Positions 45,263 through 54,384 of a DNA stretch of 64,000 bases are shown here, piece after piece. Position 1 is the first letter of the stretch; the number at the start of each line of letters is the position of its first letter. The stretch is taken from the NCBI RefSeq assembly GCF_000332515.2, contig NZ_AOGZ02000014.1, forward strand, positions 1,752,001 through 1,816,000, read 5' to 3'. The notes under the pieces are model-generated. The model saw only the letters and a program-made list of their open reading frames with translations, was not told where the DNA came from and made no database searches. A program made the translations under genes and the position numbers. The DNA is from Leptospira wolbachii serovar Codice str. CDC (lineage in GTDB: Bacteria > Spirochaetota > Leptospiria > Leptospirales > Leptospiraceae).

Positions 45263-47371
45263 ATGAAAACACGTTCTTCTTTCTTTTACGGTTTCACCTT
45301 ACTTCTGTTTGGTTCTCTTGGTTATTTCCTCTTACAAGCAGGAAGTCTGCTAGAAACTACTAAGACTATAGTTTTAGTACCGAATGGACATTTGGATACT
45401 GAGAATTTTTTTAACAGGTTCCACCACCCACTGGCTCTACTCTTTCTTCAGATCATCATCGTATGTGGATCGGCAAGATTTGTTGGGTATGTATTTTCAC
45501 GTAAACTCAAACAACCTTCCGTTATGGGAGAAATTGTTGCAGGGATTTTACTTGGACCATCGTTACTCGGTTACTACTTCCCAGAAACCATGGGATTTTT
45601 GTTTCCACCGGCAAGTCTTCCCACTCTCGGAACACTCAGCCAAATTGGTTTGGTTCTTTTTATGTTCATCATCGGGATGGAACTAGACTTATCTGTTCTC
45701 AAAAACAAAGCTCATTCTGCCATCATCATAAGCCACGCAAGTATCATATTCCCTTTCTTTTTAGGGATGATCTTGGCTTATTATTTTTATACAGACTATG
45801 CTCCTGAAAATGTAGGATTTTTATCTTTCTCACTCTTCATGGGAATTGCCATGAGTATCACTGCCTTTCCTGTGCTTGCAAGAATCCTTCAGGAAAGAAA
45901 TCTTACAAGGACACCACTCGGTGCTATGGTTCTCACCTGTGCTGCTGCCGATGATATTACCGCTTGGATCTTACTTGCGATCATTGTTACCATCTCCAAA
46001 GCCGGGAATTTGAATACAGCTCTATTTACCATTGGCTTATCTTTTGCATACATCCTAACCATGATTTATTTGGTAGCTCCCTTTCTCAAAAGGTTGGGTT
46101 CCATTTATATTTCACGTGAAAACCTAACACGAACGGCAGTGGCCCTTATCATGATGATTCTATTTCTTTCCTCACTCACAACAGAGGTAATAGGAATTCA
46201 TGCGTTATTTGGCGCCTTCCTTGCCGGCGTGATTATGCCGGCCGAAGGAAACCTAAAAAAACTCATTGCTGAAAAAATCGAAGACATTGCGGTCATTTTG
46301 TTTTTACCGATTTTCTTTGTGATCACTGGACTCAGAACAGAAATTGGTCTTCTCAACGATTCTCATCTCTGGTTAGTTTTCGGTTTGGTGATCCTCGTTG
46401 CCGTAGTTGGAAAATTTGTGGGAAGTGCCTTTGCGGCAAAAATTGCTGGTTCCAACTGGGAAGACTCACTCTCCATCGGTGCCTTAATGAACACAAGGGG
46501 CCTTATGGAACTTGTGGTTCTCAATATTGGGTATGATCTAGGAATCTTAAGTCCAGAAATCTTTGCTGTATTTGTTCTTATGGCACTTGTGACCACTCTT
46601 TCCACAGGTCCACTCCTGGATGGAATTCAAAAGTTTTTCTCAAAGTCAGAAAAATCAATTCAGACAGAAAAACCAACGGATCGCAAGTTACGAGTGTTAG
46701 TGGCCTTCGCTCAAGAAAAAATGGGAAAAAGTTTGGTTCGTTTTGCTTATTCTCTTTCAGGAAACCAAAAGAAAAATTTAGAAATCACCGCCCTACACAT
46801 TTCGCCAAACGATTCCCTTTCCAATGAAGAAATTCGTCGTTATCGCGATGCTAGTTTTGAAGCCATTCGCCAAACAGGCTCCAGTATGGGAGTCCAAGTC
46901 CAAACAGAATATCGCATTACAGACAATGTCACTTATGAAATTGTTAATTTTGCCAAAATCAAACATACAGACATTCTCCTTATTGGTGCTGCCAAACCAT
47001 TATTTTCCCGAAGTTATACGGGAGGGAAAATCAAAGGGATTTTGAATTATTGCCCTGCAACAGTTGGGGTTCTTATCGACAATGGCCTTGAATCCTTGGA
47101 CAAAATTGCCATTCTTCATAAAGGGGAAAAAGACCCAATCCTTGGTTTTGCCCAAAAACTAACCTCACTCAAAGGAATGAAGTCGAACAAAATCAAGGTG
47201 GAAGACCTAGTCCAACCAGAAACTGATTTGAATCCTTACCCAATTGCTCTGAATAAAATCACAGGATTTTCACTGATTCTCATTGATCTGAATGTTTGGG
47301 AAGAAATGGGATTTGAAAAAATGGATCTTCTCCCAACTTCTTTTCTTTTGGTTCGTTTTTTAGCCACCTAA
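45263..47371 (+). CDS. CPA2-type cation/proton antiporter with C-terminal Usp-like domain
   Basis: The protein is 702 residues. Residues about 5-430 hold twelve or thirteen membrane helices with the antiporter pattern: KQPSVMGEIVAGILLGPSLLG, LSQIGLVLFMFIIGMELD, CAAADDITAWILL (paired Asp in the ion site) and GVIMPAEGNLKK. The C-terminal part (about 450-700) resembles universal-stress-type nucleotide-binding domains, which may regulate transport. It probably exchanges sodium or potassium for protons at the inner membrane. It has GAGG before ATG 45263. Confidence 0.9.
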   Translation: MKTRSSFFYGFTLLLFGSLGYFLLQAGSLLETTKTIVLVPNGHLDTENFFNRFHHPLALLFLQIIIVCGSARFVGYVFSRKLKQPSVMGEIVAGILLGPSLLGYYFPETMGFLFPPASLPTLGTLSQIGLVLFMFIIGMELDLSVLKNKAHSAIIISHASIIFPFFLGMILAYYFYTDYAPENVGFLSFSLFMGIAMSITAFPVLARILQERNLTRTPLGAMVLTCAAADDITAWILLAIIVTISKAGNLNTALFTIGLSFAYILTMIYLVAPFLKRLGSIYISRENLTRTAVALIMMILFLSSLTTEVIGIHALFGAFLAGVIMPAEGNLKKLIAEKIEDIAVILFLPIFFVITGLRTEIGLLNDSHLWLVFGLVILVAVVGKFVGSAFAAKIAGSNWEDSLSIGALMNTRGLMELVVLNIGYDLGILSPEIFAVFVLMALVTTLSTGPLLDGIQKFFSKSEKSIQTEKPTDRKLRVLVAFAQEKMGKSLVRFAYSLSGNQKKNLEITALHISPNDSLSNEEIRRYRDASFEAIRQTGSSMGVQVQTEYRITDNVTYEIVNFAKIKHTDILLIGAAKPLFSRSYTGGKIKGILNYCPATVGVLIDNGLESLDKIAILHKGEKDPILGFAQKLTSLKGMKSNKIKVEDLVQPETDLNPYPIALNKITGFSLILIDLNVWEEMGFEKMDLLPTSFLLVRFLAT

Positions 47372-47413
47372 AGATTCGATTGCTTTTTTCGGTTTCTCCA
47401 AGCTTTTGGAGAT

Positions 47414-47827
47414 ATGGAAAGAACTTTTATCATGCTTAAACCCGATGCTGTGAAAAACAAACACATCGGTGACATCCTTCAAAGAATTGAAAAAGAAGGA
47501 TTTAAAATCCTAGGACTGAAATCCTTAAAACTCAGCCTCGAAGACGCAAAACAATTTTACGCAGTTCATGCGGCTCGTCCCTTCTACAATGACCTTTGTT
47601 CCTACATGGCTTCTGGCCCAATCGTTGCTTGCGCTCTAGAAAGAGACAACGCAGTAGCTCATTGGAGAGACGTCATCGGTGCCACTGACCCGAAAGAAGC
47701 AAAAGCGGGAACCATCCGTGCCCTCTTTGCAGAAAGCAAAGAAGCAAATGCGGTTCACGGTTCTGACTCTGTAGCAAACGCACTTCAAGAAATTGCGTTT
47801 TTCTTCAAAGGGTATGAACTTAACTAA
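47414..47827 (+). CDS. ndk: Nucleoside diphosphate kinase
   Basis: The protein is 137 residues, a typical Ndk. It transfers the gamma-phosphate between nucleoside triphosphates and diphosphates through a phosphohistidine. Motifs are [13 protein letters not shown] at the start and the active-site His in [17 protein letters not shown] lies very close to ATG 47414. A hairpin follows the stop codon, so it may be a single-gene unit or loosely joined to the synthase downstream. Confidence 0.96.
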   Translation: MERTFIMLKPDAVKNKHIGDILQRIEKEGFKILGLKSLKLSLEDAKQFYAVHAARPFYNDLCSYMASGPIVACALERDNAVAHWRDVIGATDPKEAKAGTIRALFAESKEANAVHGSDSVANALQEIAFFFKGYELN

Positions 47828-47844
47828 GTTCGAACAAAAACAAA

Positions 47845-47870
47845 GATCGGTTCTTTAGGTAGAACCGGTC
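47845..47870 (+). terminator. Hairpin downstream of ndk
   Basis: GATCGGTTCT (47845-47854) pairs with AGAACCGGTC (47861-47870) over 10 bp with one G-T wobble around TTAGGT, followed by CTTTACC. The T tract is weak. It ends 9 bp before the GTG start of the polyprenyl synthase and may attenuate rather than end transcription. Confidence 0.5.
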
Positions 47871-47879
47871 CTTTACCAA

Positions 47880-48803
47880 GTGCCAACTCACCTTTCAAAT
47901 ATTCTAAAAACCTCCAAACAACTCTTTGATTCTTTTTTTGAATCCTATACCAAAGAATTATTTTTTCCGAATACTCGCATAACAGAAGCTTGTTTGTATA
48001 GCCTCCGTGCTGGTGGAAAACGAATCCGACCCATTTTTGTAATCAATTCTTTTTTTAGCCCAACTGAACTGCCGTTAGAAACCAATCTTAAAAAACATAA
48101 GTCTGTTTATTTGGCTTCTCTTGCTGTGGAATGCATTCACACTTACTCTTTGATTCATGATGACTTACCTGCAATGGACAATGATGACACCCGACGTGGT
48201 TTACCTACTTGCCACATACAATTTGATGAGGCTACTGCCATTCTCGCTGGGGACACACTCAATTCTCTTAGTTTCTATCTTTTGTCTTTACTCGAGACCG
48301 CAGACCCCACTGCCATTCGTGATTCCATACAAATCCTTCACCAAGGTGCCGGCATCAGGGGAATGATCCTAGGCCAAATGGAAGATATCGAAGAAGAAAA
48401 AAATCCTAGCACCAAAGATCAAGAATCTAAACTCACTTCCATCCATGAAAAAAAAACCGGTGCTTTGATCGAAGCATCGTTTCTTTTGGGAAACCGACTC
48501 AGGCCTGATTGGGAAGAAAGAAAGGTAGTTATTTCAAGTTATGCGCAAGAAATCGGTTTATTATTCCAAATCACAGATGATATTCTGGATGTGGAAGGAA
48601 ATCTTGAAGATCTTGGAAAAACCCCTGGCAAGGATGCTAAGGCTGGCAAACTCACCTACCCTGGTCTTTATGGAATGGAAACCGCTAAAAAGTTAAGGGA
48701 TGAATCTGTCGCTAAAGCAATTTCTCTCATCTCCGACTTACCTTCCTTAAACAATGAATTCTTTTTAGGATTGCCTAAGTACATTGCCGAAAGAAAAAAT
48801 TAG
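47880..48803 (+). CDS. Short/medium-chain polyprenyl diphosphate synthase
   Basis: The protein is 307 residues from GTG 47880, with no clear ribosome-binding site. The first Asp-rich motif is HDDLPAMDNDDTRRG and the second is TDDILDVEG. GGKRIRP and QMEDIEEEK also fit the trans-isoprenyl synthases. It builds farnesyl or geranylgeranyl diphosphate for undecaprenol, quinones or carotenoids. The residues at the fourth and fifth positions before the first DDxxD (Thr-Tyr) suggest a farnesyl- or geranylgeranyl-forming enzyme, not a long-chain one. It overlaps tlyA by 20 bp. Confidence 0.88.
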   Translation: MPTHLSNILKTSKQLFDSFFESYTKELFFPNTRITEACLYSLRAGGKRIRPIFVINSFFSPTELPLETNLKKHKSVYLASLAVECIHTYSLIHDDLPAMDNDDTRRGLPTCHIQFDEATAILAGDTLNSLSFYLLSLLETADPTAIRDSIQILHQGAGIRGMILGQMEDIEEEKNPSTKDQESKLTSIHEKKTGALIEASFLLGNRLRPDWEERKVVISSYAQEIGLLFQITDDILDVEGNLEDLGKTPGKDAKAGKLTYPGLYGMETAKKLRDESVAKAISLISDLPSLNNEFFLGLPKYIAERKN

Positions 48804-49551
48804 ACTCGATGAATACCTCGTTCGCGAAGGTTATGCGATTGACATAAAATTTGCACAATCGTTGGTTCTCTCTGGCTCTGTCCTCGTAAACGATATTGTT
48901 GTTTCCAAAGTGGGAACCAATATATCACCTAAAGACAATGTTCGTACCAAAGAAAAAATCAAAACGTATGTATCTCGTGGTGCGTACAAACTTCTTGGAG
49001 CTTTTGATTCCTTTTCGGATGCCAATGTCCAAAACAAAACCTGTATTGATTTGGGTTCCTCTACTGGTGGGTTTTGTCAGGTGCTTTTAGAAAAAGGTGC
49101 CTCTCGTGTCATTGCCGTGGATGTGGGGTATGGACAATTGGCACAAAAAATTGCAAATGACCCGAAAGTCACGGTTTTTGATCGCACTCATTTAAAAGAC
49201 CTGAAGATCACTCAGTTGGAACCTTTGACACCGGAAACTTGGATCACTATGGATTTGAGTTTTATATCACTAGTTCCTGTATTTGGATCACTCGTTTTAC
49301 TCTTTCAATCTAGTCCGAAAATTGTCTGGCAAGGGATATCTTTATTCAAACCACAATTTGAAGTCCACCCCTCTCAATTAGAAAGGGGTGTTCTTAAAGA
49401 TTCGCATAACATCGGATCTACGATAAGAACCATCTGGAGAAAGATTAAAAAATTAGATTCACATCTGAAATTTTTAGGACTTGCTGAATCTCCCATCCAA
49501 GGTGCTGACGGGAATCGAGAATTTTTGATTCGCTGGGAATGGAAAGGTTAG
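48784..49551 (+). CDS. tlyA: TlyA-family rRNA 2'-O-methyltransferase
   Basis: The protein is 255 residues. It has an N-terminal S4 RNA-binding domain (IRLDEYLVREGYAIDIKFAQ) and an FtsJ-like S-adenosylmethionine domain (IDLGSSTGGFCQVLLEKGAS, VDVGYGQLA, TMDLSFISL). It is expected to methylate ribose positions in rRNA, and is often mislabelled haemolysin. The start is TTG 48784, overlapping the polyprenyl synthase gene by 20 bp, an arrangement seen in many bacteria. It is convergent with the response regulator gene. Confidence 0.9.
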   Translation: MPKEKIRLDEYLVREGYAIDIKFAQSLVLSGSVLVNDIVVSKVGTNISPKDNVRTKEKIKTYVSRGAYKLLGAFDSFSDANVQNKTCIDLGSSTGGFCQVLLEKGASRVIAVDVGYGQLAQKIANDPKVTVFDRTHLKDLKITQLEPLTPETWITMDLSFISLVPVFGSLVLLFQSSPKIVWQGISLFKPQFEVHPSQLERGVLKDSHNIGSTIRTIWRKIKKLDSHLKFLGLAESPIQGADGNREFLIRWEWKG

Positions 49552-49562
49552 GACGAAATTAA

Positions 49563-49928
49563 TTAAACAGCAAAACCAGAAACTGCTTCTTTTAGTTGGT
49601 CGGTAGTAAAAGGTTTCATTAGGTATGCATACGATGGGTTCTGGTTGATTCTTTGTTTGGCGGTATCATCCAAAAAACCTGTCAAAAATAATACGGGTAC
49701 AGAGAACTGTTCTCTTAAAGACTCGGCCGTATCAATTCCATCCAAAGATCCTTCAAGATTGATATCCATTAGGATGAGATCCGGAACTTTTTCAGAAACA
49801 ATTTGGAAGGCCTCATCCCCAGAAGGTACGACTGCAATCACATGAAAACCGAAGGATTCGATTTTCTGTTTGATATTGAGTCCGAGGAAGGGCTCATCCT
49901 CAACGATGAGGATGTTCTTTTTCGTCAT
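49563..49928 (-). CDS. Single-domain response regulator
   Basis: The protein is 121 residues, a lone receiver domain. It has VEDEPFLG at the start, the phosphorylated Asp in LILMDINLEGSLDG, VLFLTGF and Lys in YLMKPFT. It has no output domain, so it probably works through protein contacts or as a phosphorelay intermediate. The start has no ribosome-binding site. A TATAAA box (49940-49945 on the minus strand) lies only 12 bp upstream, preceded by a tract of eight C bases. It is divergent from the ferredoxin gene. Confidence 0.9.
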   Translation of the reverse strand: MTKKNILIVEDEPFLGLNIKQKIESFGFHVIAVVPSGDEAFQIVSEKVPDLILMDINLEGSLDGIDTAESLREQFSVPVLFLTGFLDDTAKQRINQNPSYAYLMKPFTTDQLKEAVSGFAV

Positions 49929-49939
49929 ATATGCTTTAT

Positions 49940-49970
49940 TTTATAGGGGGGGGTCTGTTAAAAAGTAAAA
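49940..49970 (-). promoter_or_regulatory. Divergent promoter region with an eight-base G/C homopolymer
   Basis: The plus strand has eight G bases in a row at 49946-49953. On the minus strand these are eight C bases just before TATAAA (49945-49940), with TTTACT as a possible -35 box 18 bp upstream. The tract therefore lies in the spacer of the response regulator promoter, where changes in its length would alter promoter strength. It also lies 24 bp before the ferredoxin start. Confidence 0.45.
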
Positions 49971-49977
49971 ATACTCT

Positions 49978-50211
49978 ATGGCAGATAAAAGTATCAAACA
50001 ACCCGAGAATGTACCAGGAAAATACTATGTCGACCAGACCTGTGTTCCCTGTAGCGACTGCATTAAGGAAGCCCCTAACTTATTACAATACAATGACGAC
50101 GAAAGTCATATTTTCTTTAAAAACCAGCCCACAAACCAAACTGAGGAAAAGCAGGCAAAAGCAGCAATGGCAATGTGTCCTGTCGACGCAATTGGGGACG
50201 ATGGTGAGTAA
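49978..50211 (+). CDS. Small single-cluster ferredoxin
   Basis: The protein is 77 residues. Cys residues in CVPCSDC and the later MCPVDAIG give the pattern for one [4Fe-4S] cluster. The C-terminus is acidic. It acts as a soluble cytoplasmic electron carrier; its partner is unknown. The start ATG has no clear ribosome-binding site. It stands alone, divergent from the response regulator; its stop codon directly abuts that of the convergent hydrolase. Confidence 0.85.
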   Translation: MADKSIKQPENVPGKYYVDQTCVPCSDCIKEAPNLLQYNDDESHIFFKNQPTNQTEEKQAKAAMAMCPVDAIGDDGE

Positions 50212-51021
50212 TTAAGTATTGTAGAATATTCGGATATTTTTAGCAACTATCTCTGGTTTTTCCAAATGAATGGCATGCCTAACTTTCGGAATCCAAACTA
50301 GTTTACTTTTTTTAATATACGATTTCATTTTCTTCATCATAAAAGGGGGAGTGATTTCGTCTTCCGCACCAGCTAAAATCAGCGTTGGAACTTGAATACC
50401 TTTCATTTTCGAATCAAAAAAGATCTCATCTTCTCGACGTAAGGTGTTTTCTTGTAAATACTCATTGGGTTTTTCGTTCCATATAGTAACAAGTATATGG
50501 CGAAATAAATATCCGGGTTCAGGAAATTCCTCACCGTAAAGATAGCGAAGTAGTAAAATCACTTGTTTTTCTGTTTTGGGAAAAAGAATTTTACGCATTC
50601 TCTCACGTTCTGGATGAGGAATCCCACCAGGAGCAAGAAGAATTAACTTTTGAACTCTTTTATGGATATCTTGTAAAACTAAATGTTGGGAGGTAAGACC
50701 TCCCATGGAATGTCCCACTAAACAAATTTCCTTTAGTTCTAATTTCTCGAAACATTCGAGGAGTAAGTCAGCCCAAACATCAATTTGGTATAAATACTTT
50801 ACTAACGGTAGCTTACTTTTTCCATAACCTGGTAAATCAAATACATAAAGTGGGTATCCATCATTTAACAGCTCTTTTATGACACGACGAAATCCGAAAC
50901 TTTCATCTAGCAATCCATGTAAAAAAACAATTGGTTTTTTGTTGCCATTTCCAAATTTCCAATAAAAAATTTTATGTCCTCCCATACCTACGAAACAGGG
51001 TGTTCCACCCATATTTTTCAT
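50212..51021 (-). CDS. Alpha/beta hydrolase
   Basis: The frame is open to 51165, but the coding start is more likely ATG 51021 (269 residues); ATG 51081 is also possible and would lie one base from the divergent kinase start. Motifs are VFLHGLLDESFGF (oxyanion HG), VGHSMGGLTSQ (nucleophile Ser), LAGAEDEITPP (acid) and VRHAIHLEKPE (His). This is a typical serine hydrolase of the epoxide hydrolase/lipase superfamily, cytoplasmic and of unknown substrate. It is convergent with the ferredoxin gene. Confidence 0.85.
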   Translation of the reverse strand: MKNMGGTPCFVGMGGHKIFYWKFGNGNKKPIVFLHGLLDESFGFRRVIKELLNDGYPLYVFDLPGYGKSKLPLVKYLYQIDVWADLLLECFEKLELKEICLVGHSMGGLTSQHLVLQDIHKRVQKLILLAPGGIPHPERERMRKILFPKTEKQVILLLRYLYGEEFPEPGYLFRHILVTIWNEKPNEYLQENTLRREDEIFFDSKMKGIQVPTLILAGAEDEITPPFMMKKMKSYIKKSKLVWIPKVRHAIHLEKPEIVAKNIRIFYNT

Positions 51022-51082
51022 TGATTTACGTCTCTGGGACTGATAGTTTCGAAAAAGGCTTCGGTAAAAGTATTTAATCATA

Positions 51083-52873
51083 ATGTTGAATTTAAAAATT
51101 GAAAGACTATCGCAGCTACTCTCCCATTCCCAGAATGGATTAGTTTTCGTCGATCTTAAATCCAAACAAATCCTTTATATCAATGAAATAACAATCGAAC
51201 GTTTGGAACTTAAAAATACTAATTCTTTGGAAGTCCAAAATCTCTTTTGCGATCACGAACTTTTAATTTCAGAAATCCACGCGCACCCACATTCCAAAAG
51301 TGAATACAAATGGTTCCTAAAAAAACAAAATTCAGAAAAGGTAGCCGTCTCTGTTCATTATTCCTCATTAACGGAATTTTTTGATGCAAATTCAGAAATC
51401 TATTCGATTACCATCAATTGGAATCAAATACTCGCAGAGGAAAATTCCGAAATAGTTGACCATTTAGAAATTCCGTTCTTCCAAACCGACTTAGCAGGCA
51501 ATTTAAAATACGCTAATGATCGTTTTATAGATTTTTTCAAGTTATTACCAGACCAAATTCAATCCTATACTATTTCTGATGTTCTCACCTTACCAGAACA
51601 ATCTAAGAATGAAATTTTGAAACGGAATACAAAACAAATTCTCAACTTTCAAAGAGAGATTGGAAATTCGACAACTTTTCAATTACAAAGTTTTATTACA
51701 ACAGAACAGGGAAAGCCCACTGCCATTACTATCCTCTTACTTGACCTTTCAGAATTACAAAATGCAGAACGAATCGTTAAATATGGAGAAGATAAACTAA
51801 GAACATTCTTCGCTACCATGAACAATGGTTTTGTGATTATTAACAAAGAGGCTAAAATATTAGAAATAGCTCCTATTTTTAAGTTTTTGTTATTCCAGGT
51901 TTTTGCTTTTGAAGTTGGTGAAGATATTTTTCACTTCTTCGATGAAAAAAGAAAATCTAAATTGATGAAGGTACTCGATTCTGTTGTCGAAAGTCAAAAC
52001 ACACAAACTACAGAGTTTGATTATGTTCTTCTAGGTGAAGAAAGAACGTTTGAAATCCGTTTTATTCCCGTTAGACGATATGATCCCAACGATAAAAAAA
52101 TTATGTTGGTATTTTCTGATATTACGGAAGCCAAACGTATGGACAGGCAACTCATTGAGTCGATGAAATTTGCCAGTATTGGTGAAATTGCAGCTGGACT
52201 CGCCCACGAAATTAACAACCCACTACAGAGTGCTCTTTTGTATTTAGATGATTTAATTACCGTTGATGAAACAGATTTGAATGAACGCCGAAATATTTTA
52301 AAAAAAATCGAATCGGCAAATTTACGGATTCGTGATTTAGTTAAGGCGTTACTTGATTTGGGAAGGATGGAAAGCCCTAATCGTGATTTTGTTTCGCCAT
52401 ATTATATTTTAGTTCGAACTAGCGAGCTCGTCGAAGTCAGCTGTCGAAAGAAGAATATCAATTTTACAAGGCACGCTGGACCAAATTTACCTGGAATTTT
52501 TGTTCGATGGCAAGAAATTGAACAAGTATTGATCAATTGTGTGGTAAACTCCATCAATGCGCTTTCCGAAATGGAAACAGCGAGACAGTTTCCAAAAATT
52601 GAATTAGGTATCGATTTAATTAAAAATCAGAAAAAAGAATGGGTCGTTTTTTCTGTCGAAGACAATGGTCCAGGGATCGATGATGATACTTTGGAAAAAG
52701 TTTTTTTACCCTTATTTACAACAAGGCGTAATAAACAAGGAACAGGTTTGGGACTTTCTATTTCTAAAAAAATTATCGCAGAGCATGGTGGAGAAATCTA
52801 TATTAAAACAAAGGAAGGAACAGGAACAAAGGTAGAGATTTACCTTCCTGCCCATACAGATGATAATGGATAA
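51083..52873 (+). CDS. PAS-domain sensor histidine kinase
   Basis: The protein is 596 residues and has no membrane helix. Several PAS-like segments precede the kinase (about 10-110, 130-230 and 240-350; the last contains FFATMNNGFVIINKEAKILE). HisKA has GEIAAGLAHEINNPLQSAL with the His, and HATPase_c has QVLINCVVNSINALSE, VEDNGPGID and GTGLGLSISKKII. It overlaps the next kinase by 8-14 bp and leads into the AmgK/MurU pair, so all four genes are probably one operon. The signal is unknown. Confidence 0.9.
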   Translation: MLNLKIERLSQLLSHSQNGLVFVDLKSKQILYINEITIERLELKNTNSLEVQNLFCDHELLISEIHAHPHSKSEYKWFLKKQNSEKVAVSVHYSSLTEFFDANSEIYSITINWNQILAEENSEIVDHLEIPFFQTDLAGNLKYANDRFIDFFKLLPDQIQSYTISDVLTLPEQSKNEILKRNTKQILNFQREIGNSTTFQLQSFITTEQGKPTAITILLLDLSELQNAERIVKYGEDKLRTFFATMNNGFVIINKEAKILEIAPIFKFLLFQVFAFEVGEDIFHFFDEKRKSKLMKVLDSVVESQNTQTTEFDYVLLGEERTFEIRFIPVRRYDPNDKKIMLVFSDITEAKRMDRQLIESMKFASIGEIAAGLAHEINNPLQSALLYLDDLITVDETDLNERRNILKKIESANLRIRDLVKALLDLGRMESPNRDFVSPYYILVRTSELVEVSCRKKNINFTRHAGPNLPGIFVRWQEIEQVLINCVVNSINALSEMETARQFPKIELGIDLIKNQKKEWVVFSVEDNGPGIDDDTLEKVFLPLFTTRRNKQGTGLGLSISKKIIAEHGGEIYIKTKEGTGTKVEIYLPAHTDDNG

Positions 52874-54377
52874 GATTTTAATAGTAGATGATGAAGAAGA
52901 CATTCGAATTGCCTTAAAGAGAGTTTTATCTCGTGAAGGATATCAAATTGAACTCGCTGAATCTGCGTCCGAAGCAATACAAAGAATTTCATCAGGAGAA
53001 ACCTTTTCTGTTGCTATATCAGATATTTTGATGTCAGGAATGTCTGGCATTGATTTTACAAAGTTTGTTGCTGAAAAAAATATTAATTTGCCGGTGATTT
53101 TAATCACTGGAAATCCAAATCTATCTTCTGCTGAATCTGCTATTCGTTATCATGCATTTGAATATATCTCCAAACCGGTTGATAGAACACAAATTTTATC
53201 AGTTGTTAAACGAGCATTAGAAGTTAAAAACCAAAAAGACTCCGATTTGGAAAAATTGAAGTTATCGGAAAAATTAGAAAAAGCCTTAAGAACTCAAAAT
53301 CTAGATTTAAACCGACAAAATGCAGCTATACTAAATGCAACTTCTGACGCTGTCATTACTATCGATTCAAAATTAACTATAGTTTCTGCAAATAAAGCAA
53401 GTTTTGAAATGTTTCGATTCCATACCCCTTTGGATCTGATTGGACAATCCGTAAAACTTCTTTTTCCTGAAAATAAAATTCAAAAGTATATGGGACAGGT
53501 TTCTAAAGTCCTTAGTGAAGAAGAAAATAAATCTACTCTACAACTATCTGATGTTACACTATTACGTTCAGATTTTTCCACCTTTTTAGCGGATATTGCA
53601 ATTTGTTCCTATAGTTTAGATGGAGATACTTATTACACAGGTGTCATTAGAGATGTAACACAAAAAAAAATAATGGTCGAACAACTGATCCATTCGGAAC
53701 GTCGAGCATTTTTATCTGTAGTGGCTGCAAGTATTGGACATGAAATCAATAATTCCCTGACTGCCATCCAAGGTTTTGTGGAAATGGCTTCTAGAGAAAA
53801 TGCTGACACTATGTTGAAAGATCGAGCGTTAAAAGTGACTCTGAATCAAACAGAAAAATTAAGGGCACTGACATCAAATTTGTTACAACTTGGAAAATCA
53901 TTAAAATCAAATAATGAACAATCCAAAATACTCGACTTAAACAAAGAAATTTCATCCGTTCTTCAAGTATTTAAGGAAACGGCAAAATTGAAATACTGCC
54001 AAATCAAAAGGGAAGAATCTTCCGAACATATTCCTATCAAAATGAATTCGGATCAATTTGCTTTGTTACTTTCGAATATATTATTAAATGCCGCCGATGC
54101 CACTAATAACATTGGCACTATAGAAATTTTATCCTACCAAGATCAAAAGAATTCTCATCTTATCGTTACCGATGATGGTGATGGTATGTCGCCCGAAACC
54201 TTGGATAAAATTTACGAACCCTATTTCACAACAAAAGAACTAGGGAAAGGAACTGGCCTAGGAATGTTTGTAGTCAAACAAATTGTAGATAATTTTGAAA
54301 TTCGACTAGAAATTGAATCGATTGCTGGCAAAGGATCTAAATTTCATTTTATTTTTCCAAAGGCCATAGAATCATAG
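52866..54377 (+). CDS. Hybrid receiver-PAS-histidine kinase
   Basis: The protein is about 503 residues. The start could be ATG 52860 or 52866. The N-terminal receiver has VDDEEDI, the Asp in VAISDILMSGMSG and Lys in ISKPVD. A coiled linker and a PAS domain (about 155-270, LNATSDAVITIDSKLTIV) follow. HisKA (VVAASIGHEINNSLTAIQGF) and HATPase_c (LLSNILLNAADATN, VTDDGDGMS, GTGLGMFVVKQIV) complete it. The receiver is the likely target of the kinase just upstream. There is no DNA-binding domain, so output must pass through another protein. Confidence 0.9.
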   Translation: MDKILIVDDEEDIRIALKRVLSREGYQIELAESASEAIQRISSGETFSVAISDILMSGMSGIDFTKFVAEKNINLPVILITGNPNLSSAESAIRYHAFEYISKPVDRTQILSVVKRALEVKNQKDSDLEKLKLSEKLEKALRTQNLDLNRQNAAILNATSDAVITIDSKLTIVSANKASFEMFRFHTPLDLIGQSVKLLFPENKIQKYMGQVSKVLSEEENKSTLQLSDVTLLRSDFSTFLADIAICSYSLDGDTYYTGVIRDVTQKKIMVEQLIHSERRAFLSVVAASIGHEINNSLTAIQGFVEMASRENADTMLKDRALKVTLNQTEKLRALTSNLLQLGKSLKSNNEQSKILDLNKEISSVLQVFKETAKLKYCQIKREESSEHIPIKMNSDQFALLLSNILLNAADATNNIGTIEILSYQDQKNSHLIVTDDGDGMSPETLDKIYEPYFTTKELGKGTGLGMFVVKQIVDNFEIRLEIESIAGKGSKFHFIFPKAIES

Positions 54378-54384
54378 TTGCTAA

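Noticed and set aside
48784..49551. Haemolysin annotation for the TlyA protein
   Set aside because: S4 and FtsJ-like methyltransferase motifs point to rRNA 2'-O-methylation; no pore-forming feature is seen.
49931..50215. 94-codon plus-strand frame overlapping the ferredoxin gene
   Set aside because: The ferredoxin frame at 49978 has the Cys motifs; the other frame is a shadow.
51022..51165. N-terminal extension of the hydrolase to 51165
   Set aside because: It would run antisense into the first 80 bases of the kinase gene and does not resemble the family; later ATG codons fit better.
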